A stretch of DNA of 64,000 nucleotides from Opitutaceae bacterium (GCA_041395105.1 JAWLBB010000004.1:186001-250000), one strand, 5' to 3'. Positions 17,817-27,569 are shown, counted from the first letter of the stretch. Program-made: numbers and translations. Notes: generated from the letters alone by a model not told the origin.

Positions 17817-20684
17817 ATGAGACACCTCTCCGCCATTTTCCTCGCCCTTGTCCTCTCCTGGTCGGCCTCGGGCTCCACTGATGCCGTTTCGCCCGCCGCC
17901 ACCAGCGACCTGCCCTCCGATCCGGCCGTTCACTACGGTCAACTCCCGAATGGAATGCGCTACGCCGTCATGGCGAATCACGAACCGCGGGAGCGCGCGG
18001 CTCTCCGGCTGCTGGTCGAGGCCGGATCTTTGAATGAGAAGGAGAACCAGCGGGGATTGGCCCACTTCCTCGAGCATATGGCCTTCAACGGCAGCGAGCA
18101 CTACCCGCCGGGCACCCTGATCGAATTCTTTCAGCGGATGGGGATGAGCTTCGGCGGGGATACCAATGCCTACACCAGTTTCGATGTCACCGTCTATATG
18201 GTGGATCTTCCCAATACCAAGCCGGAAACCATCGGGGAGGGCCTGCGCGTCTTCCGCGATTATGCGGGCGGACTTCTGCTTGGAGACGAGGAACTCGACC
18301 ACGAACGCGGCGTCATCCTGAGCGAAAAGCGCACCCGGGATTCCGTGGAATTCCGGTCCTATGTCGCGGAGATGGATTTCCTTCTCGACGGTTCCCTCTT
18401 TCCCCGACGCATGCCGATCGGAGAGGAGGAAATCATCCAGACCGCGCCGCGCGAAGCCTTCGTCGATTTCTATGATACCTGGTATCGCCCGGAATTGATG
18501 ACCGTCGTGGCCGTCGGCGACTTCGATGTCGCCGAAATGGAAGCACAGATCACGGCGGCCTTTTCCGATCTCCAACCACGCGGTCCCGTGCGAACGGATC
18601 CGGATCTCGGGGTGATCGCGGAACGCGAGGGCCTGTCCATCCTTTATCATCCGGAACCGGAAGCGGGCTCGACCACCGTGGCGATACAGACCGTCACGCC
18701 GTATGTGAAGGAACCGGATACGGCGGAAAACCGGATCCGCCAGTTGCCGCGGGACCTGGCCCTCGCCATCCTCAACCGTCGCCTGGCCGAGCTGGCCAAG
18801 ACCGAGAATGCCCCCTTCCTTTCCGGCCGATCCAGCGTTTTTGAGGGTTACGATTTCTTTCGCAATGCGAGCATTGAGTTGACCGGGAAACCGGAGCGCT
18901 GGGACGAAGCCCTCGCCCTGGCGGACGTCGAATTGCGGCGGGCCCTGCAGTACGGCTTCCAGCAACCGGAATTGACCGAAGTCGTGGCCGCGTTCCGCAA
19001 TGGGCTCGAACAGGCGGTCAAGCAGGCACCGACCCGCCGCTCGGCCGGACTGGCCGGTCAGATCGTTGACGCGGTTTCCAGCGATGAGGTTTTCACCACG
19101 CCCGAGTTTGACCTCGCCCTGTTGGGTCCGGTTCTCGAGGCCGTCACGGCCGACGATTGCCTGGCGGCCCTTCGTGAGGCCTGGGATGTCCCCCACCGCT
19201 TTGTCAGTGTGATCGGAAACGCCCGGATCGAAGGGGATGCGGACGCTACCATTGCGGCCGTCTTCTCCGCGAGCCAGTCTGTCGCGGTCGACCCGCCGGC
19301 CGTGATCAACGAGGTTCCCTTCGCCTACACTTCCTTCGGGGAGGCCGGTGAGGTGGATTCCCGGACGGAGGTCGACGATCTCGAGATCACCCAGGTGGTT
19401 TTTGCGAACGGGGTCCGGCTGAATCTGAAAAAGACGGATTTCGAGGCCGGCAAGATCATCATGAGTGTGCGGCTGGGTGGCGGCAAACTGAGCGAGCCGG
19501 CCGATAAGCCCGGTTTGGCGCTCCTCGCCGGCAACGTTTTCACCCAGGGAGGACTCGGGGCGCATAGCAGCGACGAACTGCGGCGCATCCTGGCCGGGAG
19601 GAATGTCGGTGTCGGTTTCAGCGTCGGCGACGACGCATTCGGCTTCTCCGGTGCGACCACGCCGGAAGACCTTCTCCTCCAACTCCAGTTGACCACCGCC
19701 TACATCACCGATCCCGGATACCGGCCGGAGGCCGACCGCCAGATCCGCAAGGGGATTGAACAGTACTACACCCGTCTGGCCCATGTGCCGGACGGACCCC
19801 TTCAGCTGGAGGTCGCCCGGCGCCTCGCCAGCGGCGATTCCCGGTTCGGAATGCCGCTGCAGGAAGAGATTGACCAACGGACCATGGCGGAGGTGGCCTC
19901 CTGGCTGGGCCCGGACCTGGAAAGCGGGCCGATCGAAATCGCCCTGGCCGGCGATCTCGAGGTTGACGCCGCCATCGAGGCGGTCGGTCAGACCCTCGGC
20001 GCCCTCCCGCCGCGGGAGGCAAAGCCGGCCTATACCAAGGAGCGCCAGGTCCATTTCCCGGCGGAGACGTTCTCCCTGGATTACCAGGTGCCGACCGAAA
20101 TCCCCAAGGGAGTGGTTGCGCTCTACTGGCCTACCACGGATGCCAGGGATGTTCACGTTTCGCGGCGCCTGGCCGTCTTGGCCAACGTCCTGACGGACCG
20201 CCTCCGGATCCGGATCCGCGAGGAACTGGGCGGGGCCTACAGTCCGTTCGCGGCCAGCAACGCCAGCGATACGTATGAAAAATATGGATATATAACGGCC
20301 CGGATCACGGTCGAGCCGGAGAAGGCGCAGGAGATCGCCGGAGCGGTGGTCGAACTGGCCGCCAGCCTCGCGGCCGACGGGGTGGGCGAAGATGAACTGG
20401 AACGGGCCCGGGAGCCGATCCTGACCTCGTTGCGGGAGTCGGCCCGCACGAACGGTTACTGGATCGGCGCCGTCCTGGGAAGCGCCCAGGAGTTCCCCCA
20501 GCGACTGGACTGGTCCCGTTCGCGCTACTCGGATTTCGGGGCGATCACCGCCAGCGAGATCGACGTTCTCGCGCAGGCCTACCTGGGACCGGACAAATGT
20601 TTCCAGGTCATTGTCCTGCCGGAAAGCGTCCTGGAGCCGGCCGGAGAGGAGATCGAGGCGGCGGCCGAAGTCGGAGCGGAGTAG
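17817..20684 (+). CDS. M16 family zinc metallopeptidase (PqqL-like)
   Basis: A 955-aa exported M16 peptidase. The ATG at 17817 (MRHLSAIFLALVLSWSASG) gives a signal peptide; the frame is open for 2 kb upstream, but that stretch is antisense to the neighbouring M16 gene. The zinc motif HFLEH lies in RGLAHFLEHMAFNGSEHYP (about residues 76-94), and the third ligand Glu is likely in LDHERGVILSEKR. A second, inactive-looking M16 half follows with REELGGAYSPFAASN. The pattern fits the PqqL/zinc-protease subgroup, distinct from the pitrilysin-like gene beside it. Confidence 0.94.
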   Translation: MRHLSAIFLALVLSWSASGSTDAVSPAATSDLPSDPAVHYGQLPNGMRYAVMANHEPRERAALRLLVEAGSLNEKENQRGLAHFLEHMAFNGSEHYPPGTLIEFFQRMGMSFGGDTNAYTSFDVTVYMVDLPNTKPETIGEGLRVFRDYAGGLLLGDEELDHERGVILSEKRTRDSVEFRSYVAEMDFLLDGSLFPRRMPIGEEEIIQTAPREAFVDFYDTWYRPELMTVVAVGDFDVAEMEAQITAAFSDLQPRGPVRTDPDLGVIAEREGLSILYHPEPEAGSTTVAIQTVTPYVKEPDTAENRIRQLPRDLALAILNRRLAELAKTENAPFLSGRSSVFEGYDFFRNASIELTGKPERWDEALALADVELRRALQYGFQQPELTEVVAAFRNGLEQAVKQAPTRRSAGLAGQIVDAVSSDEVFTTPEFDLALLGPVLEAVTADDCLAALREAWDVPHRFVSVIGNARIEGDADATIAAVFSASQSVAVDPPAVINEVPFAYTSFGEAGEVDSRTEVDDLEITQVVFANGVRLNLKKTDFEAGKIIMSVRLGGGKLSEPADKPGLALLAGNVFTQGGLGAHSSDELRRILAGRNVGVGFSVGDDAFGFSGATTPEDLLLQLQLTTAYITDPGYRPEADRQIRKGIEQYYTRLAHVPDGPLQLEVARRLASGDSRFGMPLQEEIDQRTMAEVASWLGPDLESGPIEIALAGDLEVDAAIEAVGQTLGALPPREAKPAYTKERQVHFPAETFSLDYQVPTEIPKGVVALYWPTTDARDVHVSRRLAVLANVLTDRLRIRIREELGGAYSPFAASNASDTYEKYGYITARITVEPEKAQEIAGAVVELAASLAADGVGEDELERAREPILTSLRESARTNGYWIGAVLGSAQEFPQRLDWSRSRYSDFGAITASEIDVLAQAYLGPDKCFQVIVLPESVLEPAGEEIEAAAEVGAE

Positions 20685-20756
20685 GGCATTGCACAAGACA
20701 GTGTCCAGCCCGATGCGTTGGGTGTGGGAGAGGCTTGACGCTTCGATCTGTCGGTC

Positions 20757-20779
20757 AATCGAGGCGTAAAGCCTCTCCT
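20757..20779. repeat. dispersed palindromic repeat, copy 1
   Basis: GAGGC-GTAAA-GCCTC hairpin within AATCGAGGC...TCTCCT. A second copy with one mismatch lies at 54435-54457. Both are intergenic. Confidence 0.6.
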
Positions 20780-20868
20780 GCAGGCTTTGCCTACCTGATT
20801 CGGGTTGCTCCCGGTGCCCTCTTGAAGCAGAAGGAATGTCTTTCCTTCCGGTTCCCGGCCCCGATCCC

Positions 20869-21957
20869 ATGCGTCCATCCACTCGAGTGAGCAATCGCCA
20901 GCCCGTTCTGCGTTTTCTGATCGGGGCGGCCGCGTTTGTCATATTCGTGGCCGGAATCCGGGCAGCCTCTCCGATCGCGGTTCCCTTCCTCATGGCGATT
21001 TTCGTCTCGGTGATCACCGCTCCGGCCTTTGTCGCCATGCAGCGACGGGGCGTTCCTTCCTGGGTCGCGCTGTTGATCCTGGTCCTGGGCCTCGTCCTCA
21101 TCGTGACGGGACTGGCCGGTGTGGTCAGCAACTCGGTCGCCGATTTCACCCGCAACCTGCCCCAGTATCAACTCAGGCTTCAGGACAAGCTCGTGGAGAC
21201 GGTGGCCTGGATCGAGGCCCGCGGTTTCGAGCTGCCGGCGGAACTGGAGGCGACAACCCTGAACCCCCAGGCCACCATGCGCCTGGTCGGCAGCATGCTG
21301 GCCTCGATGGGCAACCTGCTCAGCAGCAGCTTTCTCATCCTCCTCATCGTCGTCTTTTTCCTTCTCGAGCTGGCCATTCTTCCGGCCAAGGTCAGGGGCC
21401 TGGCGGGGCTGTCTCCGGAAACGGTCCGTTATGTCGGCCGCATCATGGAGGATATCCGCCACTACGTCGCCCTGAAGACGGTCATGAGTCTTCTGACCGG
21501 CCTGCTGGTCACCGCTTTCGCCTTCGCCCTGCGGATCGACTACCCGATTCTGCTCGGCCTGATGGCATTCCTCCTCAACTACGTCCCGACCATCGGTTCG
21601 ATCATCGCGGCGATTCCCGGGGTTCTCCTGGCCACCGTTCAGTTCGGCATTTCCGAGGGATTCATCGTCGCCCTGGGTTACCTTGTCATCAATGTGGGTA
21701 TCAGCAATGTGCTCGAACCCCGCTACCTCGGGCGCGGCCTGGGTCTCTCCCCGTTCGTCATTGTGGTTTCGATGTTCTTCTGGGGCTGGGTGCTGGGTCC
21801 GGTGGGGATGTTCCTTTCCGTGCCGCTGACCATGGCGGTCAAGATTGGCCTTGAGACCGGCGAGGAGACCCGGTGGATTGCCGTGCTCATGGGGTCCAGC
21901 GGGCCGGTCGGCGACGAGGACTCGAAAGTGAAAACGATCGACGAAGCCCAGGGGTAG
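20869..21957 (+). CDS. AI-2E family (PerM/TqsA) membrane protein
   Basis: About 362 aa with the AI-2E family layout. There are paired N-terminal helices (LRFLIGAAAFVIFVAGI, PFLMAIFVSVITAPAF), then a helix at ALLILVLGLVLIVTG. A soluble segment of about 70 residues follows, then several C-terminal helices with NYVPTIGSIIAAIPGVLLA and NVLEPRYLGRGLGLSPF, the two most conserved motifs. Family members export small molecules or ions; the substrate cannot be read from sequence. Start chosen at ATG 20869; an in-frame ATG at 20836 adds eleven residues. Confidence 0.9.
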   Translation: MRPSTRVSNRQPVLRFLIGAAAFVIFVAGIRAASPIAVPFLMAIFVSVITAPAFVAMQRRGVPSWVALLILVLGLVLIVTGLAGVVSNSVADFTRNLPQYQLRLQDKLVETVAWIEARGFELPAELEATTLNPQATMRLVGSMLASMGNLLSSSFLILLIVVFFLLELAILPAKVRGLAGLSPETVRYVGRIMEDIRHYVALKTVMSLLTGLLVTAFAFALRIDYPILLGLMAFLLNYVPTIGSIIAAIPGVLLATVQFGISEGFIVALGYLVINVGISNVLEPRYLGRGLGLSPFVIVVSMFFWGWVLGPVGMFLSVPLTMAVKIGLETGEETRWIAVLMGSSGPVGDEDSKVKTIDEAQG

Positions 21958-22103
21958 GGCCGCCGCCGCCGGTATCCTTTGTCGTCACCTCGCTCTGCCG
22001 GGGTGCCCGGAACATCAGGCGGTCGCGCTTGCCCGCTCGCGCTACGCCGTGAAAGCCCGGGGAAGACGGGGACAGGGGCCAATCCCGACCGGGACCGTGG
22101 CTT

Positions 22104-24293
22104 CTACTTGGCAGCCTCCCCGACCACCGGCTCCACCACTGCTTCCTTCGCAAATGGCCAGAGGCTGTTTCGATGGGCGAAGAAGGCGTATCCGCCGGCC
22201 GCGATCACGATGAGTCCGACGGCGACGGCGGGCCAGACGCGGCGCCTCTGGTAAGGATCGTTGATCTGGCGCGAGGCATTGGGCGGCAGGCGCTTGGCGT
22301 CTGTCAGCCGGGTGGCGAGGGAAACGTTGACCTTGATCCGGCCGTTGATCGCCCAACCGTTGGCGTCAAGGATGGGACCGAGCGTGCGCTGCCTGAGCTT
22401 GAGCCAGGCGATCAGCATCGAGGGTCCGGAGATCGCCAGCAGGACGCCGATGACGGCGACGGGTATCTGCCAGAGATGCAACCCGAGGATTCCACCGATG
22501 ATCGCGGTAAAGACACTGACGAAGCCGCTGATGGCCACACCGAGAGCGGCCACCGTTCCCACGTCGATCTTCTTCGGCTTGAGCAGTTCGGGCTTGGGAT
22601 CGCCGGGCTTGGCCAGGGCGGTCGCCTCGAGTTTGGCATCGGCCTCCGCCTGGGCGGCCGCGGCCCGCTTGGTCACCTGCTCCTCGATGAATCGGACGAA
22701 CTTCTTGTAGGGCTGGAAAAAAGCCTGCCGAACCGAAATGGGGAAATCCACCACCTTGGTGATATGCGCGTCCCAGTCCCGTCCCTTCCGGTCATAGAAG
22801 ATTCCGTTTCGCCCGACCATCAGGTAGTCGGAGTCGCCCTGGGTGAAACAGGCGGCAATCTTCGCGGTCTGGCCGTTGGGCCGGCGCAGATCGCAATACG
22901 CGATGTACATCCGACTCAGCGATCCCAGAATCGAGTGGGCGGCCGGATCGGTCACTTCAACGCAGAGGTTGCAGCCGCGCTGGTCGAGGTAGAGGGTGCC
23001 CGCCTGAAAGGTGGCCCAGGTGTCCGGATTATAGAAGTCCTGGAACGACACGAAATTCCGAAGCAACCGGGCCAGGTCCCGATAGTAGAGGACCAGCTTG
23101 TTGACGTCGCCGATGCCCGCCGCCTCCGGGGCGAGGGCGGTGTCCCGGGCGATCAGTGTCTCGACCGCAGCCCGTCCCGGTCCGGTCAGGAGTGAACGGA
23201 TACGCTCGATGCCCAGCTTTTCGACGGAGCTGCCCGCCTTGTGGGTCACCCATTCCTCATAAACGTTGAAGCGAAGGCCGATTTCGTTCCACTCGCCGAC
23301 CTCCAGCTGATCCTTGTCCTCTCCGAAGAGCGGTTCGATCACCTTGCGGCGGAAGTCGGCGATGCGTTCCGACCAGGCGGGATTGAGCCCCGTGACCAGG
23401 TCAAGGACCGCGACAGGCTGGATTTTCTGCAGGGGAAGGTCCTCGACGTCCGGTCCGACGGTGGAGAGATCCTTCGGGGCAAGCGCGATGTATTCAGATT
23501 GTGGACGGTTGAGGTGCTCGAGGGCCCGGTTGTCGTAGGCGGCAAGCCGGCAGCGGTTGAAGAAATCGGTGATCTTGGTCTTGACCGCCGCGTAGGCCTC
23601 GTAGCCGGTCGGCGTCTGGTCCCCGAGGGGAAGGATGGCGGTGCCCTCCCGAGAGACTTCGTCGCCCTTGGACCACCATTGTTCAAACGCCGCCAGGTCG
23701 CCGTAGAATCGGGCCACGGTCTCCAGGTTGATGCCGGGGATGCCGTTGCCGTCGGCGACCGGACCGACCGTATCCATGATTTCCCGGATGAGGTCGCGGA
23801 TGGATTCATCGTCCGAGGCGTCGATCGAGATGATGCCGTCGCCGTTGAAATTGGTCCGGGCAAGAATGCGCGCAGTGTCGCGGGTGTCTTCGGGAGTGAC
23901 GAAGGTGGCGTCCGGTTTGCCGAGGTTCTTCAGGACCCGGATGGCTGAGGCGCGCAGGGCTCGGCCCTCGAGGGTCTGGTCGTTGATTGAGTCGAGGGGA
24001 AGCCGGTCGTGCTCCAGGGTGAGTTCGGCGGGATCCCGCAAACGCTGGGTGGTCCACTTGACGGCGGCGATGAGCTCAGGGGCGCGGATGCGACCGTCAT
24101 CATCCGTGTCGATCAGGTCGAGGGTGGTCGGATCAAAATCGATGCCCCGAGTCGGACAACTCAGGGCGACCCAGAGTTTCAGATCAAGTGTCTCGAGCCG
24201 GGTGAAGTCGCCGGCCGTTTCGAATTTGGCTTGGTCAAGGGAACCGGCACGGAAGAATCGCCAGCGATGGGCAGGTGAGTCGGGAAGAATCAT
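22104..24293 (-). CDS. large EF-hand-containing membrane protein of unknown function
   Basis: A 729-aa protein starting at ATG 24293 (MILPDSPAHRWRFF). It has two EF-hand-like calcium loops: DLIDTDDDGRIRAPEL (about residue 60) and RTNFNGDGIISIDASDDES (about 150). A CNLCVEV segment lies at about 445, followed by an Ala/Glu-rich helical stretch. Three C-terminal membrane helices follow (LGVAISGFVSVFTAIIGG, IPVAVIGVLLAISGPSMLIAWL, WPAVAVGLIVIAAGGYAFFA). No enzyme motif is recognised. The large N-terminal part is probably soluble and the C-terminus membrane-anchored. It is convergent with the AI-2E gene and lies 43 bases downstream of yacG. Confidence 0.75.
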   Translation of the reverse strand: MILPDSPAHRWRFFRAGSLDQAKFETAGDFTRLETLDLKLWVALSCPTRGIDFDPTTLDLIDTDDDGRIRAPELIAAVKWTTQRLRDPAELTLEHDRLPLDSINDQTLEGRALRASAIRVLKNLGKPDATFVTPEDTRDTARILARTNFNGDGIISIDASDDESIRDLIREIMDTVGPVADGNGIPGINLETVARFYGDLAAFEQWWSKGDEVSREGTAILPLGDQTPTGYEAYAAVKTKITDFFNRCRLAAYDNRALEHLNRPQSEYIALAPKDLSTVGPDVEDLPLQKIQPVAVLDLVTGLNPAWSERIADFRRKVIEPLFGEDKDQLEVGEWNEIGLRFNVYEEWVTHKAGSSVEKLGIERIRSLLTGPGRAAVETLIARDTALAPEAAGIGDVNKLVLYYRDLARLLRNFVSFQDFYNPDTWATFQAGTLYLDQRGCNLCVEVTDPAAHSILGSLSRMYIAYCDLRRPNGQTAKIAACFTQGDSDYLMVGRNGIFYDRKGRDWDAHITKVVDFPISVRQAFFQPYKKFVRFIEEQVTKRAAAAQAEADAKLEATALAKPGDPKPELLKPKKIDVGTVAALGVAISGFVSVFTAIIGGILGLHLWQIPVAVIGVLLAISGPSMLIAWLKLRQRTLGPILDANGWAINGRIKVNVSLATRLTDAKRLPPNASRQINDPYQRRRVWPAVAVGLIVIAAGGYAFFAHRNSLWPFAKEAVVEPVVGEAAK

Positions 24294-24336
24294 GCAACTT
24301 GGATGGTGGGCACGATCGGGCCTCGGGTGGAAGGGG

Positions 24337-24564
24337 TCAATCCTGTGGGTGATCCGGGTCAATCTCAGGGGGCAACTCCTCGAATTCCCGAAAATGGTCC
24401 GGACGAAGCGGCTCGGAGATCCGGAAGCGTTCGTCGAACCAGCCGCCCATGTCGATGAGCTGACAGCGTTCGGAACAGAAGGGACCATGAGGCCGGGCCA
24501 GCCAGGTTCCCCGCCGTCCGCACTGCGGACAACGGACGACGAGATGCGTCTTCTCAGTGGTCAC
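24337..24564 (-). CDS. yacG: YacG zinc-binding protein (DNA gyrase inhibitor family)
   Basis: A 75-aa zinc protein with the C4 signature CPQCGRRG...FCSERCQLIDMGGWFDERFRI, which is diagnostic of YacG/DUF329. E. coli YacG binds GyrB and inhibits gyrase. The start is a GTG at 24564 that overlaps the stop of the DCC gene by four bases (GTGA), indicating coupling. Length and motif are both normal for the family. Confidence 0.92.
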   Translation of the reverse strand: MTTEKTHLVVRCPQCGRRGTWLARPHGPFCSERCQLIDMGGWFDERFRISEPLRPDHFREFEELPPEIDPDHPQD

Positions 24565-24959
24565 CCGCGTTTTCGATCAAAAAAGAATCGGGTGAGACAA
24601 GAGAAAAACGGTCGATTCCTCGCGACCCGGCGGTAACCCCATTCGGAGATCGCGGCAAAGACCGGGCTTTTCCGGTAAAGACGGGCGAGGCGGGGACGTG
24701 CCATCCCGATCTCCCGGACACGGTAGGCGGCCTCGGCGCCCCGGGTGACCCGCCCATCGGGTTCCACCAGGTGGATCGCGCGGTCCAGATCGGCTGCGCT
24801 CATGACCGGATGATCGTCCGGGACGGTCTCCGAGGGTGCGAATTCAATGGTCCCCCCGGTCTGTGCCTGCCACCGATCCACCCAGAATCGGCAGAACCGG
24901 CAGTCTCCGTCAAACAGGAGAACCGGACGGTCGTCGCGGGAATCAGTTGGATGGGACAT
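24561..24959 (-). CDS. thiol-disulfide oxidoreductase DCC family protein (DUF393)
   Basis: A 132-aa protein with the DCC motif in LLFDGDCRFCRFWVDRW near the N-terminus, the hallmark of DUF393 and a thioredoxin-like redox-active CxxC. The start at ATG 24959 (MSHPTDSRD) was chosen because the longer open frame upstream carries no conserved sequence and would run through the promoter region shared with sufE. It overlaps yacG. The substrate is unknown. Confidence 0.87.
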   Translation of the reverse strand: MSHPTDSRDDRPVLLFDGDCRFCRFWVDRWQAQTGGTIEFAPSETVPDDHPVMSAADLDRAIHLVEPDGRVTRGAEAAYRVREIGMARPRLARLYRKSPVFAAISEWGYRRVARNRPFFSCLTRFFFDRKRG

Positions 24960-25160
24960 GATGAGGTTGGGGAGGTCGTCGAATCTTCGGCTGACTTCGG
25001 TGGAATGTCCAACCATCAGGTTCTTTCCTTCCCCTACCGCTTCGCCGCCTCCCTTGATGCGGCCGAAGCAAGGTCTCCGTTCATCACGTCCCGATCCGTG
25101 ACTTCCGTGCCGCCGAATTCCTCCTTTCCACCTCGGGGCTCTGGCTCCTAGTGTCGTGAA

Positions 25161-25604
25161 GTGCTTCTCGCCGAACAGCGCCGTCGACTGATTGCGGATC
25201 TTCGAATGATTGAAGACCCGCAGGAGCGGCTGTCTGCCGTGATCGACCGCGGTGGACAACTCCCCGGTCTTTCCGTCGATGAACGGGTGGCCGCAAATCT
25301 CGTCCCGGGCTGCGTTTCCGCGATGTATCTGGTTTGCACCGCCTCGGATGGGCGCTGTTTCTTTCGCATCGATTCGGGCTCCGCCTTGATCAAGGGCCTG
25401 GTGGGATGCCTCTGCACCCTCTATGAAGGCCGGACTCCCGACGAGATTCTCGGGGATCCTGACGGACTGGTTGCCGAGATGGGCCTCGATCGGTTGATCA
25501 CCCCGAATCGTCTGGTCGGAATCGGAGAGGTGCGAAAGGCCATGCATCGGTTTGCCCGTTCGATGTGCGCCCAACGGGAGTCCGGGAAGGAGGAATCGAA
25601 ATGA
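25161..25604 (+). CDS. sufE: SufE family sulfur acceptor
   Basis: A 147-aa protein that accepts persulfide sulfur from a SufS-type cysteine desulfurase for Fe-S assembly. The family pattern is LRMIEDPQERLSAVIDRG followed by the catalytic cysteine in LVPGCVSAMYLV (about residue 51). The start is a GTG at 25161. It overlaps the following TatD gene by four bases (ATGA), so the two are coupled. No sufS is seen nearby. Confidence 0.9.
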   Translation: MLLAEQRRRLIADLRMIEDPQERLSAVIDRGGQLPGLSVDERVAANLVPGCVSAMYLVCTASDGRCFFRIDSGSALIKGLVGCLCTLYEGRTPDEILGDPDGLVAEMGLDRLITPNRLVGIGEVRKAMHRFARSMCAQRESGKEESK

Positions 25605-26416
25605 CGGGACTCTGCGACGCCCACCTCCATGTCCAGGATCCCGCCTTGCGACCGATGGCGACGGAGATCTCGGATTCGTGGACCCGCCTCGGCCTGGTCC
25701 GCGCGGTGACCAACGCCACCTGCGAGGCCGACTGGGATGCGGTCGCCGCGGAGGCGAGGCGGGATGCCCGGATCATTCCCGCCTATGGACTGCATCCCTG
25801 GGAAGTCGCGCGCCGATCCCGAAGCTGGCTTTCCGATCTCGAGGGGCGCCTGCGGTCCGGAAGTGCGGTTGTCGGGGAAATCGGCCTCGATCACGCTGTG
25901 AAGGGACGGGATGACGCCGTCCAGGAGGAGGTCTTTCTGCAGCAATTGGATCTTGGATACAGATTGAATCTCCCGGTGACCATCCATTGCGTGAGGGCCT
26001 GGGGACGGCTGGAGACGCTTTTGCGGGACCATCGGACACGCCTGCCCCTCCCGGGCTTCCTCCTGCACGCCTACGGGGGCCCGCCGGAGATGATCAACAC
26101 ATTTGCCGATCTCGGGGCCCGGTTTTCGTTCTCAGCCCGGGCCGGCCTGGAACCCGCCACCCGGATGCGGGCTTCCCTCGAGGCGGTTCCGGCCGACCGG
26201 CTTCTCATCGAAACGGACGCCCCGGCGCTGCCCCCGCCTCCTGAATGGACCGAGATCGAGTGGGTCGACGAATCGAACGGCCGGCGGCTCAACCACCCGG
26301 CCAATATCCTTTCGAGCTACCGATTTGTGGCAGGCTTTCTCGGGATTCCGCTGGACACCCTCGTCACGCAGGTGAGGCGCAATTTCGAAGCGATCTTCGG
26401 GGAGGTTGGGGAATGA
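25601..26416 (+). CDS. TatD family metal-dependent hydrolase
   Basis: A 271-aa TIM-barrel amidohydrolase. Metal ligands are HLH in CDAHLHVQD (residues 8 and 10), Glu in VVGEIGLDHA, His in VTIHCVRAW, His in LLHAYGG and Asp in IETDAPALPPP. Family members act as 3'-5' DNA/RNA exonucleases. The ATG at 25601 has a good ribosome-binding site (GGAGGAATCGAA just before it) and overlaps the sufE stop, which fixes the start against a longer frame from 25565. Confidence 0.92.
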   Translation: MTGLCDAHLHVQDPALRPMATEISDSWTRLGLVRAVTNATCEADWDAVAAEARRDARIIPAYGLHPWEVARRSRSWLSDLEGRLRSGSAVVGEIGLDHAVKGRDDAVQEEVFLQQLDLGYRLNLPVTIHCVRAWGRLETLLRDHRTRLPLPGFLLHAYGGPPEMINTFADLGARFSFSARAGLEPATRMRASLEAVPADRLLIETDAPALPPPPEWTEIEWVDESNGRRLNHPANILSSYRFVAGFLGIPLDTLVTQVRRNFEAIFGEVGE

Positions 26417-26458
26417 GGCGGGCCGCGCCGCTTTGCCGGCGCCTCAGGTTCCGGGGAG

Positions 26459-26484
26459 AGCCGCGACACAGCGCGGCTGCTGCC
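26459..26484. repeat. dispersed palindromic repeat GCCGCG..CGCGGC, copy 1
   Basis: AGCCGCGACACAGCGCGGCT forms a GCCGCG/CGCGGC hairpin. Close copies lie at 36621-36645 and, more degenerate, at 37823-37847. It sits at the convergent ends of tatD and tcdA. Confidence 0.55.
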
Positions 26485-26506
26485 TAGACGCACCTGGGGT
26501 GCCTCC

Positions 26507-27289
26507 CTATGCTTTCCCTTTCGCGATCCGATTCACCACCCCGGCAGCAAGGGCAAAGCCAAAGGCTCCGGTCACGAAGGCGGCCGTGCCGAATCCGCTG
26601 TCACAGTCCAGACGGAGTTCGGAATCCGGGTCTTTGGATGCGCAGACCGATCCGTCGGTCTGGGGGTAGACGGTCGGTTCCGGAGAAAAGACGCAGTCGA
26701 TCTTGAATTTCCAGCGACGTTCCCGCGGGAAACCGAAATCCCTGCGCAGGATCTTGCGAACCCGGGCCAGAAGGGTGTCGTGAATGGCGCGGCTGAGATC
26801 CGCAGTCTGAACCCGGCCGGGATCCCGCCGCCCGCCCGCCGCCCCCGCCGTGATGACCGGGATGCGCAGGTCCCGGCAACGGGCCAGGAGCAGGCACTTG
26901 TTGGGGACGTTGTCGATCGCATCGACCACGTGATCAAAACCCTCCCCAAGGATCGCGTCCGCATTTGCCGCGGTGAAGAAGCCCTGACGCGCCGATACCT
27001 CGCAAGCCGGATTGATCGCCCGGATGCGCTCGGCCATGACGTTCACCTTGGCCTGGCCCACGGTTCCCGCCAGGGCGTGGACCTGCCGGTTCAGATTGGT
27101 TTCGCAGATCTCATCGAGATCAATCAGGGTGAGTCTCCCGGTACCGGAGCGGGCGAGGGCCTCGGCCGCCCACGAGCCGACCCCGCCGATCCCGATCACG
27201 CAGACGTGGGAGGCCCGCAGACGCTCAAGACCATCGCGTCCGTAAAGTCGGGCGACCCCGCCGAATGATCTGTCCGCGTCGGTCTTCAA
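26507..27289 (-). CDS. tcdA: tRNA threonylcarbamoyladenosine dehydratase
   Basis: An E1-like (ThiF/MoeB fold) ATP-dependent enzyme that cyclises t6A37 to ct6A in tRNA. Seen: DRSFGGVARLYGRDGLERL, the nucleotide-binding CVIGIGGVGSWAAEAL, the DLDEICETNLNRQVHAL arginine-finger region, and DAIDNVPNKCLLLARCR. No ATG precedes the conserved start, so TTG 27289 is the likeliest initiator, giving 260 aa as usual for TcdA; the open frame extends 100 codons further upstream without conserved sequence. The 280-base spacer to the next gene holds no other gene. Confidence 0.9.
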   Translation of the reverse strand: MKTDADRSFGGVARLYGRDGLERLRASHVCVIGIGGVGSWAAEALARSGTGRLTLIDLDEICETNLNRQVHALAGTVGQAKVNVMAERIRAINPACEVSARQGFFTAANADAILGEGFDHVVDAIDNVPNKCLLLARCRDLRIPVITAGAAGGRRDPGRVQTADLSRAIHDTLLARVRKILRRDFGFPRERRWKFKIDCVFSPEPTVYPQTDGSVCASKDPDSELRLDCDSGFGTAAFVTGAFGFALAAGVVNRIAKGKA

Positions 27290-27569
27290 GTGGAAACGAT
27301 CAGGGGAGCACAGAAAGCCGGGAGGTTTCAAGCCCGACCTGCAAAAGCCGGAGATACCACTGCCGCCCCCCCGAAACACCTCCTTCAGGGGGAACGGTGG
27401 CGTCTCCCCGACGCGCATCCCCGACCCATTTGTAACATAATAGGTTACAAATCGCCCGGGGCCTTGGGATCCCTTCATTGACGCCTGACGGGAACGACCT
27501 ACGGTCATTGGGATCCGATTAACGGGAACCCTTGCGGCCCGGATCGGTCGGTCATAATCTGTTTCTGCC

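Noticed and set aside
17808..21155. 1115-codon open frame on the minus strand
   Set aside because: Antisense to the PqqL-like gene and the AI-2E gene; composition is Arg/Gly/Asp-rich as in shadow frames.
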